Of a DNA stretch of 64,000 bases, positions 1-9,704 are shown in pieces. The stretch covers positions 186,001-250,000 of the forward strand of contig CALSQR010000002.1 of assembly GCA_943788505.1 (NCBI GenBank), read 5' to 3'. Positions within the stretch are counted from its first letter, which is position 1. Each line of letters opens with the position of its first letter. The notes under the pieces were generated by a model. That model ran no database searches. It saw only the letters and a program-made list of their open reading frames with translations, and had not been told where the DNA came from. A program made the translations under genes and the position numbers. The DNA is from an uncultured bacterium (GTDB taxonomy: Bacteria; Bacteroidota; Rhodothermia; Rhodothermales; UBA10348).

Positions 1-1
1 G

Positions 2-946
2 CGGCTGAATAGGGGACGCTTGAAAGCGTACCACATCGTCTTCTTCATTTTTCTTGTCGCGAACGTTGGTGGTGCGCTGACGCCCATCGGAGATCCCCCT
101 CTGTTTCTGGGATTCCTTCGAGGCGTGCCATTCTTCTGGACTTTAACCCACATCTGGTATATCTGGCTGCCGGCTACAGCCATGATCTTGGGGATCTTCT
201 GGTTCATCGATGCGCGCAACAAAGAAGAGAGCCCGGATCCTGACCCCAATGAGAAAACCGTTTCAATGATCGGAACGAAGAGTTTTATCTGGGTTGCCAT
301 TATCATCGTCTCCGTTTTCATTGATCCAAATGTCTTCGATTGGGTCCCTGATCTTAACGAGCTGTGGCACGTACCCTTCGGAATCCGGGAAATCATCATG
401 CTTGGCGTGGCTTTCCTTGCCTATGCCACAGCAGATCGTGAAGCATTCAAGCGAAACGAGTTTCATTTTGAACCCATTCGCGAAGTTGGCTGGCTGTTCC
501 TTGGCATTTTTGCCACCATGCAGCCCGCATTGCAACTGATCGCCAACTTCGCCCAAGAAAATGCAGACTCCCTCGGTGTCGGCACATTCTATTGGAGCAC
601 AGGAATCCTCTCGGGGATTTTGGACAACGCACCAACCTACCTCAACTTCATGGCTGCAGCCATGGGCAAGTTTGCCTTGGATGTAAACAGCCCTGAAGCA
701 GTTGTTCTGTTTGCAAATAGTATCGAATCGACCATTTTCCTTCAGGCGATTTCGGTTGCGGCTGTGTTCTTCGGAGCCATGTCCTATATCGGAAACGCCC
801 CGAACTTTATGGTTAAAGCGATTGCAGAAGCTAACGGAGTCGAAACACCTTCCTTTATGGGGTACATCCTGAAGTATTCGATTCCGATTCTTCTGCCGGT
901 ATACGCAGTGATTTATATCATCTTCTTTAGTGGATGGGTGTTCTGA
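2..946 (+). CDS. nhaD: NhaD-type Na+/H+ antiporter, C-terminal part (5' end outside window)
   Basis: This is an inner-membrane sodium/proton antiporter of the NhaD (ArsB/NhaD) family, which exports Na+ in exchange for H+. The frame is open from base 2, so the gene starts before the window and the TTG at 20 is internal. The first visible helix ends with the family motif NVGGALTPIGDPPLFLG (bases about 56-112). At least seven further hydrophobic segments follow, and the acidic linker EESPDPDPNEK is probably cytoplasmic. A second family-like segment, GILDNAPTYLNF, lies near base 615. Perhaps a third of the protein is missing. The stop at 944-946 is one base before the ATG of the dehydratase gene, and nuoN follows, so the three are probably one transcript. 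The family assignment is firm; the transported ion is inferred from the family. Confidence 0.88.
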   Translation, partial: RLNRGRLKAYHIVFFIFLVANVGGALTPIGDPPLFLGFLRGVPFFWTLTHIWYIWLPATAMILGIFWFIDARNKEESPDPDPNEKTVSMIGTKSFIWVAIIIVSVFIDPNVFDWVPDLNELWHVPFGIREIIMLGVAFLAYATADREAFKRNEFHFEPIREVGWLFLGIFATMQPALQLIANFAQENADSLGVGTFYWSTGILSGILDNAPTYLNFMAAAMGKFALDVNSPEAVVLFANSIESTIFLQAISVAAVFFGAMSYIGNAPNFMVKAIAEANGVETPSFMGYILKYSIPILLPVYAVIYIIFFSGWVF

Positions 947-947
947 T

Positions 948-1250
948 ATGAGTGAATTCAGCAGACAGGCACTTTCTCCTCAAGCTGTTCAGGATGCTCT
1001 CCCCTCTATTCAAGGGTGGGAGTATGCTGACAACGCTATCAGTCGGATGTTCGAATTCAAATCGTTTCGTGAGGCCATGAGCTTCATTATGCGGATTGCC
1101 TTCGAAGCAGAAGAACTGGATCATCATCCTGAACTGAGCAACGTATATAACAAGGTTGGCGTGACGTTGCGCACGCACGACGCCAACAATAACGTGACAA
1201 GTCTGGACATCGAACTGGCACGTCGCATCAATCATCTTTCCTGGATCTGA
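948..1250 (+). CDS. phhB: 4a-hydroxytetrahydrobiopterin dehydratase (pterin carbinolamine dehydratase)
   Basis: A 100-residue cytosolic enzyme that dehydrates 4a-hydroxytetrahydropterin during pterin recycling. The family signature is intact: EELDHHPELSNVYNKV (residues about 57-72) with the HH-PE core, then the LRTHDANNNVTSLDIELA region. I chose the ATG at 948, one base after the antiporter stop; the same frame also has a GTG at 930, but that lies inside the antiporter gene. nuoN begins eight bases after the stop. No aromatic amino acid hydroxylase is in the window, so the physiological partner is not visible; members of this family also occur without one. Its position between two membrane genes looks like co-transcription, not shared function. 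Confidence 0.93.
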   Translation: MSEFSRQALSPQAVQDALPSIQGWEYADNAISRMFEFKSFREAMSFIMRIAFEAEELDHHPELSNVYNKVGVTLRTHDANNNVTSLDIELARRINHLSWI

Positions 1251-1258
1251 CCAAAAGC

Positions 1259-2740
1259 ATGGATCTTTCGCAAGCCTATTCAATGATGATGACCGACCTG
1301 GGAGCGACGCTGTTTCTCCTGATTGTGGCCGTCAGTGGACTCGTGCTGGTTGTATTTGACGCATTCAAGCCGCGTCATGTCGCCACTCCTTGGATTGCAG
1401 GACTAGCTCTTTCAGCTGGTTTCGTAATCGAAATGATGAGCATCGGAGCGCCCGAGGGCCTCGCCTGGTATGACATGATGCGAACGGGTGGTTCAGCGGC
1501 CTTCGTAAATAGCCTCGTGTTGGGAAGCGGCGCGTTGAGCATAATCCTGACAGTGCCCTATCTCAAGAAAATCGGCCATAACATCGGGGAAGTCTATGCA
1601 ATGATCCTCTTTGCAACGGTCGGTATGCTTGTTCTTGGTGCCGCGAATAACCTTGTGACGGTATTTGTGGGACTCGAAACCATGTCCATCTGTCTCTACA
1701 TCCTGACCGGGTTTGTACGATCGGAATCAGGATCAACAGAAAGTGCGCTTAAGTACTTCTTGCTGGGCGCCTTTTCAACAGGTTTCTTTCTGTACGGTAT
1801 TGCGCTCATTTACGGCGCCACTGGCTCTATGGAATTTGGCGCGATTCGGATTGCTGCCGAGCAAAGTGCAGGCGTCATGTTTTGGGGCGGTGTTTCCCTC
1901 TTGTTGGTAGGCTTTCTGTTTAAAGTCAGCGCTGCGCCGTTTCACATGTGGACACCAGATGTCTACCAGGGCGCACCTACAACGATTACCGGATTCATGT
2001 CTACCGCCTCCAAAGCGGCTGCCTTTGCTGCGCTGGTTGTCGTGCTGTGGAAGGCTCTCCCTGCTGAACGCTGGGCTGATGTTCTTGCGGTTTTTGCAGT
2101 GATCACCATGGTCATAGGTAATGTGATCGCTCTTTCGCAGCAGAACATCAAACGCATGCTTGCCTACTCCTCGATTGCGCATGCTGGCTATGTACTGGTT
2201 GGCCTCGCTTCTGGCTCTCAAGCAGGCTACTCGGGCGCATTGTTCTATCTGATGGTCTACACCATCATGAACATTGGAGCCTTTGGTGTCCTTGCTCTGC
2301 TTGAGTGGGATGGAAAGGAAGGCAGCGAGCAGACCTTAGAATCCTTGGCAGGCGTAGGCTATCGCAAGCCATTCTTGGGATGGACCATGGCCGTTTTCAT
2401 GTTCAGTCTGTCAGGATTCCCGCCGCTCGCCGGTTTCCTAGGAAAATGGGCTGTCTTCGCACCCGCCATCGATGCCGATCTTGTTTGGTTGGCCATCATC
2501 GGTGTGCTTACGAGCGCCGTTTCAGCTTACTATTATCTCCGCGTGCTCGTGGTCTTCTTTATGAAGCCTGAAGGAGAAAACAGCCCAATGGCAGAACACT
2601 CTTTCGACATTCCGCGCTCGTCTGCGGCAGTGCTGATTGCTTGCGTCGTTCTACTCGTAGTATTTGGTGTAACAACATTTGCATTGGATGTGACGAGCGG
2701 ATTTTTTGCCGCAGACACAGTAACCCAGTTTCTTGGTTGA
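1259..2740 (+). CDS. nuoN: NADH-quinone oxidoreductase subunit N
   Basis: Membrane-arm subunit of respiratory complex I, one of the antiporter-like subunits thought to translocate protons during NADH-to-quinone electron transfer. The 493-residue length is normal and about 14 hydrophobic helices are evident. Typical motifs are VGLETMSICLYILTGF with the conserved Glu near residue 145, and the lysine-containing TM region FKVSAAPFHMWTPDVYQGAP near residue 225. SQQNIKRMLAYSSIAHAGY and FSLSGFPPLAGFLGKW follow. In most genomes nuoN is the last gene of the nuo cluster, so the preceding nuo genes may lie upstream of the window, with the antiporter and dehydratase inserted between. A 167-bp gap to sodA follows; the only thing I note there is a TAnnTTTG-like element at 2748-2755 without a clear upstream box. 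Confidence 0.96.
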   Translation: MDLSQAYSMMMTDLGATLFLLIVAVSGLVLVVFDAFKPRHVATPWIAGLALSAGFVIEMMSIGAPEGLAWYDMMRTGGSAAFVNSLVLGSGALSIILTVPYLKKIGHNIGEVYAMILFATVGMLVLGAANNLVTVFVGLETMSICLYILTGFVRSESGSTESALKYFLLGAFSTGFFLYGIALIYGATGSMEFGAIRIAAEQSAGVMFWGGVSLLLVGFLFKVSAAPFHMWTPDVYQGAPTTITGFMSTASKAAAFAALVVVLWKALPAERWADVLAVFAVITMVIGNVIALSQQNIKRMLAYSSIAHAGYVLVGLASGSQAGYSGALFYLMVYTIMNIGAFGVLALLEWDGKEGSEQTLESLAGVGYRKPFLGWTMAVFMFSLSGFPPLAGFLGKWAVFAPAIDADLVWLAIIGVLTSAVSAYYYLRVLVVFFMKPEGENSPMAEHSFDIPRSSAAVLIACVVLLVVFGVTTFALDVTSGFFAADTVTQFLG

Positions 2741-2907
2741 GGCTTGGTATTTTTGCGATGCTGACCTGATGCTTATCGTTAAGCCTAGGAAAATGCAGCT
2801 ATTCTGATTTCCGAGTGAAATCTTTGAATGACGGGCAGTCTAAACGAACGTACCAGGTCCGTCAGCGTATAGGCACTTGAATCATCCACCTTGAATTATT
2901 GCGACCC

Positions 2908-3519
2908 ATGGCTCACACACTTCCCGATCTCGCCTACGCTCACAACGCTCTCGAACCACACATCGATGCCCGCACCATGGAGATTCACCATGGCAAGCAT
3001 CACGCTGGTTACGTAGCCAAATTGAATGCCGCTCTTGAAGGTCACGAAGCACTTACCGGCAAATCGGTAGAAGACCTTCTCGGCGACATGAACGCTGTTC
3101 CGGATGCCATTCGTGGAGCTGTTCGAAACAATGGCGGTGGTCATGCAAACCACACGCTGTTCTGGAGCATTATGTCACCAAATGGTGGCGGCACGCCTTC
3201 AGGCGATTTGGCAGCAGCTATCGATAGCGCGTTTGGATCGTTGGATGCATTCAAATCAGAATTTTCTGCTGCCGCAGGTACCCGCTTTGGATCCGGTTGG
3301 GCATGGCTCGTCGTAAAAGCTGATGGAAGTCTGGCCGTCTACTCGACCGCCAACCAGGATAGCCCGCTTATGGAGGGCCACACACCAATCCTCGGAGTGG
3401 ACGTGTGGGAGCATGCCTACTACTTAAATTACCAGAACCGCCGCCCCGACTATGTATCTGCGTTCTGGAACGTTGTCGACTGGAATGCCGTCGCAACCAA
3501 CTTTGCTGCGGCCAGCTAA
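2908..3519 (+). CDS. sodA: Superoxide dismutase, Mn-type (Fe/Mn family)
   Basis: A 203-residue cytosolic enzyme that disproportionates superoxide to oxygen and hydrogen peroxide. Metal ligands are in their usual places: His in the first helical hairpin (HHGKHHAGY), His in [11 protein letters not shown], then Asp and His in [11 protein letters not shown]. The residues that separate Mn from Fe enzymes favour manganese: Gly-Gly before HANHTLFW and Gln in TANQDSPLM, the Gln supplied by the C-terminal domain. I start at the ATG at 2908 and not the TTG at 2899, because [17 protein letters not shown] fits the family N-terminus. There is no signal peptide. A very strong hairpin terminator follows 70 bases after the stop. 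The importer near 37-41 kb could supply Mn, but that link is only inference. Confidence 0.94.
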   Translation: MAHTLPDLAYAHNALEPHIDARTMEIHHGKHHAGYVAKLNAALEGHEALTGKSVEDLLGDMNAVPDAIRGAVRNNGGGHANHTLFWSIMSPNGGGTPSGDLAAAIDSAFGSLDAFKSEFSAAAGTRFGSGWAWLVVKADGSLAVYSTANQDSPLMEGHTPILGVDVWEHAYYLNYQNRRPDYVSAFWNVVDWNAVATNFAAAS

Positions 3520-3589
3520 GCTGACGCAGTAAACCTTCCGACTCTGGCCGAATTCCCAACCCTTTCGGCCGGGTCAGGAGGAGCTTTCC

Positions 3590-3630
3590 CGCGGGGCGGG
3601 GCTCGTAGAGCCCCGCCCCGCGCTGTTTTT
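3590..3630 (+). terminator. Intrinsic terminator after sodA
   Basis: A perfect 15-bp GC-rich stem (3590-3604 pairing with 3608-3622) with a three-base loop is followed two bases later by five T residues (3626-3630). It ends the sodA transcript before the phosphopantetheinyl transferase gene. Confidence 0.9.
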
Positions 3631-3719
3631 AGACCATTTTTCTTACCTACCAACAGTAAAAGATCCTGTTTTGGCTGGAAGCTGATCACCTTCCGACCGA
3701 AAGGCCCTATTTTGCAGGT

Positions 3720-4364
3720 ATGCCCCTGCCAGATATCCATATTCCGAGCGACGTTCTTTTTCGCACGCTCGTTTTCAGTGCCGAAGAAACGCGAGACTGG
3801 ATGAACATCCTCACTGACGAGGAAATCTCCCGCAGGGCAGGGATGAAGAATGAGCAACGCCGTCACGGCTTCACGGCAGGAAGAGTCGCATTGCGCACAC
3901 TCCTAGGCGAACGACTTGGGCAGGCCCCCGCGCACGTCAATCTTATTGTGGGGCCAACCGGACGGCTTGCATGCCCTGATTCCGGACTATACCTGTCCCT
4001 GGCGCATTCGGGAGAGGTAGCTGTTGCCGCAGCCAGCCATAGAAACGTAGGAATTGATCTGGAACACGTGCGAGATAAACCTGCCTCGTTGTTGGATTAT
4101 ATCCTTGCCGATGAAGAGAAGGAGCAGATGACCCTAATGCCGATCCACCCTACAGAAGCCCTCTTCATGTGCTGGACGCTTAAGGAAGCCGTTCTGAAAG
4201 CAAATGGAACGGGGCTGAGAAAGTCACCACGAAAAGTGAGACTCTCCATTGATCTTCCTTCGGCAAAAGCTGGAGCCATCGACCCCATGGAAAAGGTGTG
4301 GGATGCCTTTTTTGGAATCAATGATGAGTACGCAATTGCGCTCGCCATTGACCCAATAGGTTAA
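3720..4364 (+). CDS. 4'-phosphopantetheinyl transferase, Sfp type
   Basis: Transfers the 4'-phosphopantetheine arm of CoA to a carrier-protein serine, activating acyl or peptidyl carrier proteins. The 214-residue protein has the two family signatures: GIDLEHV near residue 102 and CWTLKEAVLKANGTGL near residue 142, whose acidic and lysine residues bind Mg2+ and CoA. The upstream GFTAGRVALRTLL and LSLAHSGEVAVAAAS segments also match the family. No carrier protein, ketosynthase or peptide synthetase is nearby, so it may serve fatty-acid synthesis or a distant cluster. It is monocistronic, between the sodA terminator and a 125-bp gap before icmF. In that gap the nonamer GGTTAACAC occurs twice (4359-4367 and 4373-4381). 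Confidence 0.9.
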   Translation: MPLPDIHIPSDVLFRTLVFSAEETRDWMNILTDEEISRRAGMKNEQRRHGFTAGRVALRTLLGERLGQAPAHVNLIVGPTGRLACPDSGLYLSLAHSGEVAVAAASHRNVGIDLEHVRDKPASLLDYILADEEKEQMTLMPIHPTEALFMCWTLKEAVLKANGTGLRKSPRKVRLSIDLPSAKAGAIDPMEKVWDAFFGINDEYAIALAIDPIG

Positions 4365-4489
4365 CACACTTCGGTTAACACCGTTATATTTCGCTATGCG
4401 TTCGCAAACCTGCCCCCCGCAGGAGCGTATTCTATCGCTGTAACTCTCAGAAACCGTCCATTGATCGCTGATCATCGTCAATCTGCCGT

Positions 4490-7400
4490 ATGGAAGCTTC
4501 AACAGCTAATCCCACCGTCGCATTACAAGAACCTTCTTGGCACGTCCCAGCGAACCCTATCCGCTTTGTGACAGCGGCTAGCCTGTTCGACGGTCACGAC
4601 GCGGCAATCAACATCATGCGGCGTGTTTTGCAGTCGGCTGGCGCCGAAGTGATCCACCTCGGACACAACCGCTCGGTCAAGGAGATTGTGGATACCGCCA
4701 TCCACGAAGATGTGCAAGGAATTGCCATTTCGTCGTACCAGGGTGGACACATGGAGTACTTCAAGTACATGGTGGATCTGCTCAAAGAGCACGGTGCTGA
4801 CCACATACGAGTATTTGGCGGTGGTGGTGGAGTAATCGTGCCTGAAGAGATTACTGAGCTACAAGACTATGGTGTTACCCGGATTTTTTCGCCAGAAGAT
4901 GGCCTTAAGATGGGCCTGAGGGGCATGATCGATCAGATGATGCGCGAGTGTGATTTTGATGTCACGTCCATCAAGACGGTCGAATTAAACGCCTCAGAAG
5001 GAAAACCACTTCCCTCGGACATCGCAAGGGCGCTGTCCATGATCGAAGCGTCGCACGAGGCGCTTCCGGGGCTTTCTGGAGATGGTGCAGCCGCTTCTGA
5101 ACAGATGGCCCCCACGATCGGCATCACGGGAACAGGTGGAGCTGGAAAATCCACCCTCACAGACGAACTCATCCGACGTTTTGTGACGGACTTTGACGAC
5201 CTCGATATCGCTGTTCTTTCTGTCGATCCAACGCGGCGTTCAACGGGCGGCGCCCTACTTGGAGACCGGATCCGGATGAACTCCATCTACGATGAGGCTG
5301 GAAAGCGGGTCTTCATGCGTTCATTTGCAACCAGGCAGGCTCACCGTGCCACGAGTCAAGCACTTCAAGACTCAATCGCTGTGTGCCGCGCAGCTGGCTT
5401 CAACCTGATCATCCTAGAAACAGCTGGCATCGGGCAGAGCGATACGGAAATTGCCGACATGACCGATATCACACTTTACGTGATGACCCAAGAGTTTGGC
5501 GCTCCAACCCAGCTAGAAAAAATAGGCATGCTGGATGTAGCTGACTTCGTTGCGCTCAACAAATTCGAGAAACGAGGTAGCGAGGATGCGCTTCGCGACG
5601 TCAGAAAGACCCTCCAGCGCAACCGTGCGGCCTTTGAAACTCCAACCGAGAATATGCCCGTCTTCCCTACCATGGCGTCGCATTTCAACGACCAGGGTGT
5701 AACCAACCTGTATCTCGGTTTACTTGGAGCCCTCAACCATCAATTTGGGTTTAGCCGCTCCTCTACGACCTACCAAGATCTACCCGTTGAACCTGGAACG
5801 TCAGCTGCTGAGGCGCTGATACCTGCCCGCCGGCAACGATACCTTGGTGACATTGCGGACGGAAGCCGCGATTATCGCAAAAACGCAGAAGAACAGATCT
5901 CGATCGCCCGAAAATGGGGCGAGGCCAAAGGTGCTCTCGACCAAGTAGCAGAATGGAACCCTGAAGATCGCGCCCACTTGGAAGAACGTCTGGAAAAAAT
6001 GGCTGGCCGCTGGTGGGAGCGCCTTGACCATCGCTCAAAAGCTATCCTCGAAAACTGGGACAACCTGGCGGCTCAGTACCGCGCAGATGAGATTACTTAT
6101 GAAGTGCGCGGTCGCAACTTTAACGTGCCGCTTTATACTAAGTCCCTGAGTGGTTTGAAAATCCCTCGGGTTGCCCTTCCTATGACCCAAGATCCGGGTG
6201 AGCGGCTTCGATACGCCCTGCTCGAAAATCTTCCAGGCTTCTTTCCCTTCACCGCAGGTGTCTTTCCATTTAAACGCTCCGGTGAAGACCCCACACGCAT
6301 GTTTGCGGGTGAAGGAAGTCCCGAACGTACCAACCGCCGCTTTCACTTAGTATCGGAGGGCATGCCGGCTAAGCGCCTCTCAACCGCCTTCGACTCGGTC
6401 ACACTCTACGGCTTCGATCCGCACGAAAGACCAGACATCTATGGGAAGGTGGGAAATGCTGGCGTGTCCATTTGCACCTTAGATGACATGAAGAAGCTGT
6501 ATTCAGGCTTCGACTTGTGCAATCCATCCACATCTGTTTCGATGACGATTAATGGCCCAGCTCCAATGCTGTTAGCCATGTTTTTGAATACAGCAGTCGA
6601 TCAGCAAATTGAGAAACATTTACGCGAGCTAGGTACTTGGGATGCGGTGTTTAACACCATCCGCAAGAAGCTCGGAAAGAATGCCCCAGTGTACTCCCCC
6701 ACCGGCCCTATGGGCCCCGAAGACGCGCTGCCAGAGTCACATGACGGGTTGGGACTCGGACTACTTGGAACGTATGGCGCGCAGCTCGTCGACTGGGGTC
6801 TTCTTGAAGAAGAAACCTATCAGAGGATTCGGAAAGCTACGCTCAAGATTGTGCGCGGCACCGTTCAGGCCGACATCCTCAAGGAAGATCAGGCGCAGAA
6901 CACCTGCATCTTCTCTACTGAATTCGCGCTCCGCATGATGGGCGATGTGCAGCAGTATTTCATTGATAACGGAGTACGCAATTTCTACTCTGTTTCGATT
7001 TCAGGGTATCACATCGCCGAAGCCGGCGCGAATCCAATCAGCCAGCTTGCCTTTACGCTATCCAACGGATTTACATTTGTCGAGTACTACCTAGCTCGAG
7101 GCATGAATATCGATGATTTTGCCCCGAACCTGTCCTTCTTCTTCTCAAACGGTATGGATCCCGAGTACTCGGTCATCGGACGCGTTGCGCGCAGGATTTG
7201 GGCCATAGCCATGAAGAATAGGTACGGTGGCAACGAGCGCAGTCAGAAACTCAAATACCATATCCAGACATCTGGACGCAGCCTGCACGCGCAAGAAATT
7301 CAGTTCAACGACATCCGCACTACGTTGCAGGCATTGATGGCCATCTACGATAACTGTAATTCGTTGCACACCAATGCGTACGACGAAGCCATCACCACAC

Positions 7401-7957
7401 CAACTGAGGAAAGCGTTCGGCGCGCCATCGCCATTCAGCTGATTATTAATCGTGAACTGGGATTGGCCAAAAACGAGAACCCGTTGCAGGGAGCCTATAT
7501 AATGGACGAGTTGACAGATCTGGTCGAAGAAGCTGTCCTAGTAGAATTCGAGCGAATCAATGATCGCGGTGGTGTTTTAGGCGCCATGGAGACCATGTAC
7601 CAGCGATCCAAAATCCAGGAAGAATCTCTCTTTTATGAAGGTAAAAAGCACTCTGGAGAGCTTCCTGTTATTGGAGTAAATACTTTCCGTAGCGAATCGC
7701 AAGAAACTGGTGACGAAGCTCCCATTGAGCTGATGCGGTCATCGACAGTGGAAAAAGATCGTCAAATTGAGAACCTTCGCTCCTTCCAAGGTCGTAATCC
7801 AAATGAAGGGCGCGCTTCGCTGTCCCGTCTCCAAGAGGTAGCCCGATCCGGCCATAACACGTTCGACGCGTTAATGGATGCAGTTCAGACCTGCTCATTG
7901 GGAGATATAACCCATGCCCTATTCGAGGTAGGTGGGCAGTACCGACGGAGCATGTGA
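4490..7957 (+). CDS. icmF: Fused isobutyryl-CoA mutase with built-in G-protein chaperone (IcmF)
   Basis: A 1155-residue coenzyme-B12-dependent mutase interconverting isobutyryl-CoA and n-butyryl-CoA; some family members also convert isovaleryl- and pivalyl-CoA. Domain order matches IcmF. An N-terminal B12-binding domain has [14 protein letters not shown], whose His is the cobalt ligand. A MeaB-like GTPase follows from about residue 210, with Walker [15 protein letters not shown] and the [11 protein letters not shown] segment. A linker leads to the substrate-binding TIM barrel from about residue 560. In the barrel the Phe of [20 protein letters not shown] is the residue that distinguishes isobutyryl-CoA from methylmalonyl-CoA mutases, which have Tyr. 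[14 protein letters not shown] is the conserved barrel loop. The full length is present. It probably serves branched-chain amino or fatty acid metabolism, but no acyl-CoA genes adjoin it. Confidence 0.96.
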   Translation: MEASTANPTVALQEPSWHVPANPIRFVTAASLFDGHDAAINIMRRVLQSAGAEVIHLGHNRSVKEIVDTAIHEDVQGIAISSYQGGHMEYFKYMVDLLKEHGADHIRVFGGGGGVIVPEEITELQDYGVTRIFSPEDGLKMGLRGMIDQMMRECDFDVTSIKTVELNASEGKPLPSDIARALSMIEASHEALPGLSGDGAAASEQMAPTIGITGTGGAGKSTLTDELIRRFVTDFDDLDIAVLSVDPTRRSTGGALLGDRIRMNSIYDEAGKRVFMRSFATRQAHRATSQALQDSIAVCRAAGFNLIILETAGIGQSDTEIADMTDITLYVMTQEFGAPTQLEKIGMLDVADFVALNKFEKRGSEDALRDVRKTLQRNRAAFETPTENMPVFPTMASHFNDQGVTNLYLGLLGALNHQFGFSRSSTTYQDLPVEPGTSAAEALIPARRQRYLGDIADGSRDYRKNAEEQISIARKWGEAKGALDQVAEWNPEDRAHLEERLEKMAGRWWERLDHRSKAILENWDNLAAQYRADEITYEVRGRNFNVPLYTKSLSGLKIPRVALPMTQDPGERLRYALLENLPGFFPFTAGVFPFKRSGEDPTRMFAGEGSPERTNRRFHLVSEGMPAKRLSTAFDSVTLYGFDPHERPDIYGKVGNAGVSICTLDDMKKLYSGFDLCNPSTSVSMTINGPAPMLLAMFLNTAVDQQIEKHLRELGTWDAVFNTIRKKLGKNAPVYSPTGPMGPEDALPESHDGLGLGLLGTYGAQLVDWGLLEEETYQRIRKATLKIVRGTVQADILKEDQAQNTCIFSTEFALRMMGDVQQYFIDNGVRNFYSVSISGYHIAEAGANPISQLAFTLSNGFTFVEYYLARGMNIDDFAPNLSFFFSNGMDPEYSVIGRVARRIWAIAMKNRYGGNERSQKLKYHIQTSGRSLHAQEIQFNDIRTTLQALMAIYDNCNSLHTNAYDEAITTPTEESVRRAIAIQLIINRELGLAKNENPLQGAYIMDELTDLVEEAVLVEFERINDRGGVLGAMETMYQRSKIQEESLFYEGKKHSGELPVIGVNTFRSESQETGDEAPIELMRSSTVEKDRQIENLRSFQGRNPNEGRASLSRLQEVARSGHNTFDALMDAVQTCSLGDITHALFEVGGQYRRSM

Positions 7958-8044
7958 TGTCTGATTGACGGGCTGTCACCTTTTTCCGGTGCCTCCGTAT
8001 AGCTCAGAAACACTCCGATTCCTTCCCTCATTCCGCTTTTTAAC

Positions 8045-8830
8045 ATGCGTGCATTTCTCGTATTGGCCGTGGTTGCCCTCTTTGTTGTGGGTATTATCGG
8101 TTGTGAAGAAGAAGTCGATCGTCGCGATGAAGACCGCAGATCAGAGCGTATCGAGCGGGACCTCGAGCGGGACTTAGATCGAGAACTCGATAAAGCTGAA
8201 GAAGAACTGGACCGGGTGCGAGAGCGCCTAGAAGACAAACTTGAAGAGGAGGACCTCAGGAAAGAGGAAATTGACCGTATTCAGCGTGAAATCGAAGAAT
8301 CAGTATTAACGGGTATTGCCCGCGTTGGCCAGGTTCTCGAAAAGATTGGCAACAAGATCCAGGAAGATTCAGATGTCGAGGTCGTCGATTTCCGCGAGTT
8401 TCGCGAGATGCTTCCCGATGAAATTATGGGAATGGACCGGGTAGATTGGGACGGTGCGAACAAAGATGCCTTAGGCATGCGTTTTTCAATACTTGAAGCC
8501 AACTACGAAGGTAGCGAATCTCACATGGAGATTGCCATCCTTGATCTAGGCACCATGAAGGGCCTAGCCGCCATGGGTTTCAATTTTATGGACCGTCAGA
8601 TTGACGAGGAGAATCGGGACGGCTTTAAACGCACTCGCTCGTTTCAGGGGTATTCAGGATTTGAATCCGTGGAGTATCACAACGGTCATGTAGAGATGCA
8701 GGGAGTAGTGATCATCGCTAAGCGCTTCGTGATTGCAGCTGACGTCGAGGGTGAAAACCTCGAAAAGGACTTTCTGGAAGACCTTTTCGAAGAGCTTCCA
8801 CTCAGACGATTGGAACGCCTTGGCAACTGA
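8045..8830 (+). CDS. Predicted lipoprotein with charged coiled coil, unknown function
   Basis: I do not recognise this 261-residue protein. It begins with a lipoprotein signal whose lipobox ends at Cys20 (VGIIGC). Residues about 22-95 are an almost uninterrupted run of Asp, Glu and Arg in heptad-like spacing, which predicts a long charged helix or coiled coil. A more globular part follows (residues about 100-250) with alternating hydrophobic residues and short strand-like segments such as MEIAILDLGTMKGLAAMGF. It is probably anchored in the inner or outer membrane facing the periplasm. The gene sits 87 bp after icmF and 3 bp before an alpha/beta-hydrolase lipoprotein, so those two are likely co-transcribed. 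Confidence 0.75.
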   Translation: MRAFLVLAVVALFVVGIIGCEEEVDRRDEDRRSERIERDLERDLDRELDKAEEELDRVRERLEDKLEEEDLRKEEIDRIQREIEESVLTGIARVGQVLEKIGNKIQEDSDVEVVDFREFREMLPDEIMGMDRVDWDGANKDALGMRFSILEANYEGSESHMEIAILDLGTMKGLAAMGFNFMDRQIDEENRDGFKRTRSFQGYSGFESVEYHNGHVEMQGVVIIAKRFVIAADVEGENLEKDFLEDLFEELPLRRLERLGN

Positions 8831-8833
8831 CCT

Positions 8834-9583
8834 ATGCGTCTGTGTTCGTTGACACTAACCATTCTTTTTTTGTCGTCCTGTTCTCCTGACGACTCACTAT
8901 CTGTTCGCTTATCCGATCTTGAGCAGGTTCGTTTCGATCCAGGATATCACTTTGACGCTGCACACCTCAGCAATGGACTAGATGTCCCGTTTGTGACCTA
9001 TCGTCCTGGCGTTTCTCCCACATCCAAGCTACCTCTGATTATCGTTCTGCATGGAGGTGGTCAATACGGAACGTACCAGGGAGAAGGCGTCCTGAAGTCG
9101 CTCTTTCGACCAGGATTACAGGATCAACGAGCCATTTTTATTGCGCCAACGGCCGTATCCGGCCATTGGGCTTCACCCAATTCGCTGGAATTGATCGATG
9201 CCTTGGTTAATGGAATCAAACGAGCTGGATGGCCCATCGACCCAGACAAGATTGTGATTGCAGGCTATAGTGCAGGCGCTATCGGGGCTTGGTATATAAC
9301 AGGAAGCGCACCTGATCTGGTAAAAGCTGGGATAGCCGTGGCCGGAGATCCAGTAGCCGGGTCATTGCAAAGCGGAGACACATTGGTCCCCCTCTTCGTG
9401 ATTCATGGCCGAGAGGATGAGGTGTTTCCGTTTGACGACGCGGAATCAGAGGTATCTGCATTGATTAATGCGGGAGCACCATATGTCTTTTATCCTATGG
9501 ATGGACTTTCTCATACTGCGTTGGCCGCCTACGTACCCGGTGTTGCAGAAGCCTCCCTCTGGCTTGCCACCATCCTGCAATAG
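8834..9583 (+). CDS. Lipoprotein alpha/beta hydrolase (LpqC/PHB-depolymerase-like esterase)
   Basis: Exported alpha/beta-hydrolase of 249 residues, probably an esterase. The signal peptide ends in a lipobox-like LFLSSC, so it should be lipid-anchored. The oxyanion-hole strand is LIIVLHGGG (about residues 68-76). The nucleophile elbow is GYSAG (about residue 144), the acid is probably in HGREDEVFPF, and the catalytic His is in DGLSHTALA near the C-terminus. The arrangement resembles polyhydroxybutyrate-depolymerase and feruloyl-esterase-like proteins, but the substrate cannot be read from sequence. It follows the coiled-coil lipoprotein by 3 bp. Confidence 0.8.
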   Translation: MRLCSLTLTILFLSSCSPDDSLSVRLSDLEQVRFDPGYHFDAAHLSNGLDVPFVTYRPGVSPTSKLPLIIVLHGGGQYGTYQGEGVLKSLFRPGLQDQRAIFIAPTAVSGHWASPNSLELIDALVNGIKRAGWPIDPDKIVIAGYSAGAIGAWYITGSAPDLVKAGIAVAGDPVAGSLQSGDTLVPLFVIHGREDEVFPFDDAESEVSALINAGAPYVFYPMDGLSHTALAAYVPGVAEASLWLATILQ

Positions 9584-9648
9584 CCCAGAAGGATCCACAG
9601 TGCACCTGCCTCGTTGCAGTCTTCCGGTTTATCCTGATTGGCTCCGGC

Positions 9649-9690
9649 GGACAAATGTCCCCGCCCGCTGACAAACCGAGACAAGTGTCC
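9649..9690. promoter_or_regulatory. Two copies of a GACA-N2-TGTC palindrome, possible operator pair
   Basis: GGACAAATGTCC (9649-9660) and AGACAAGTGTCC (9679-9690) are near-identical palindromes with centres 30 bp apart, close to three helical turns. They lie just upstream of the exported-protein gene starting at 9705. The spacing and symmetry suggest a dimeric regulator bound to one DNA face. The regulator is unknown. Confidence 0.35.
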
Positions 9691-9704
9691 TTGACCAATC
9701 TGAA

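Noticed and set aside
1775-2221. 148-codon minus-strand frame inside nuoN
   Set aside because: Shadow of a conserved gene with no independent features.
4359-4381. GGTTAACAC direct repeat as an operator for icmF
   Set aside because: Only two short copies, partly overlapping the end of the transferase gene, with no further support.
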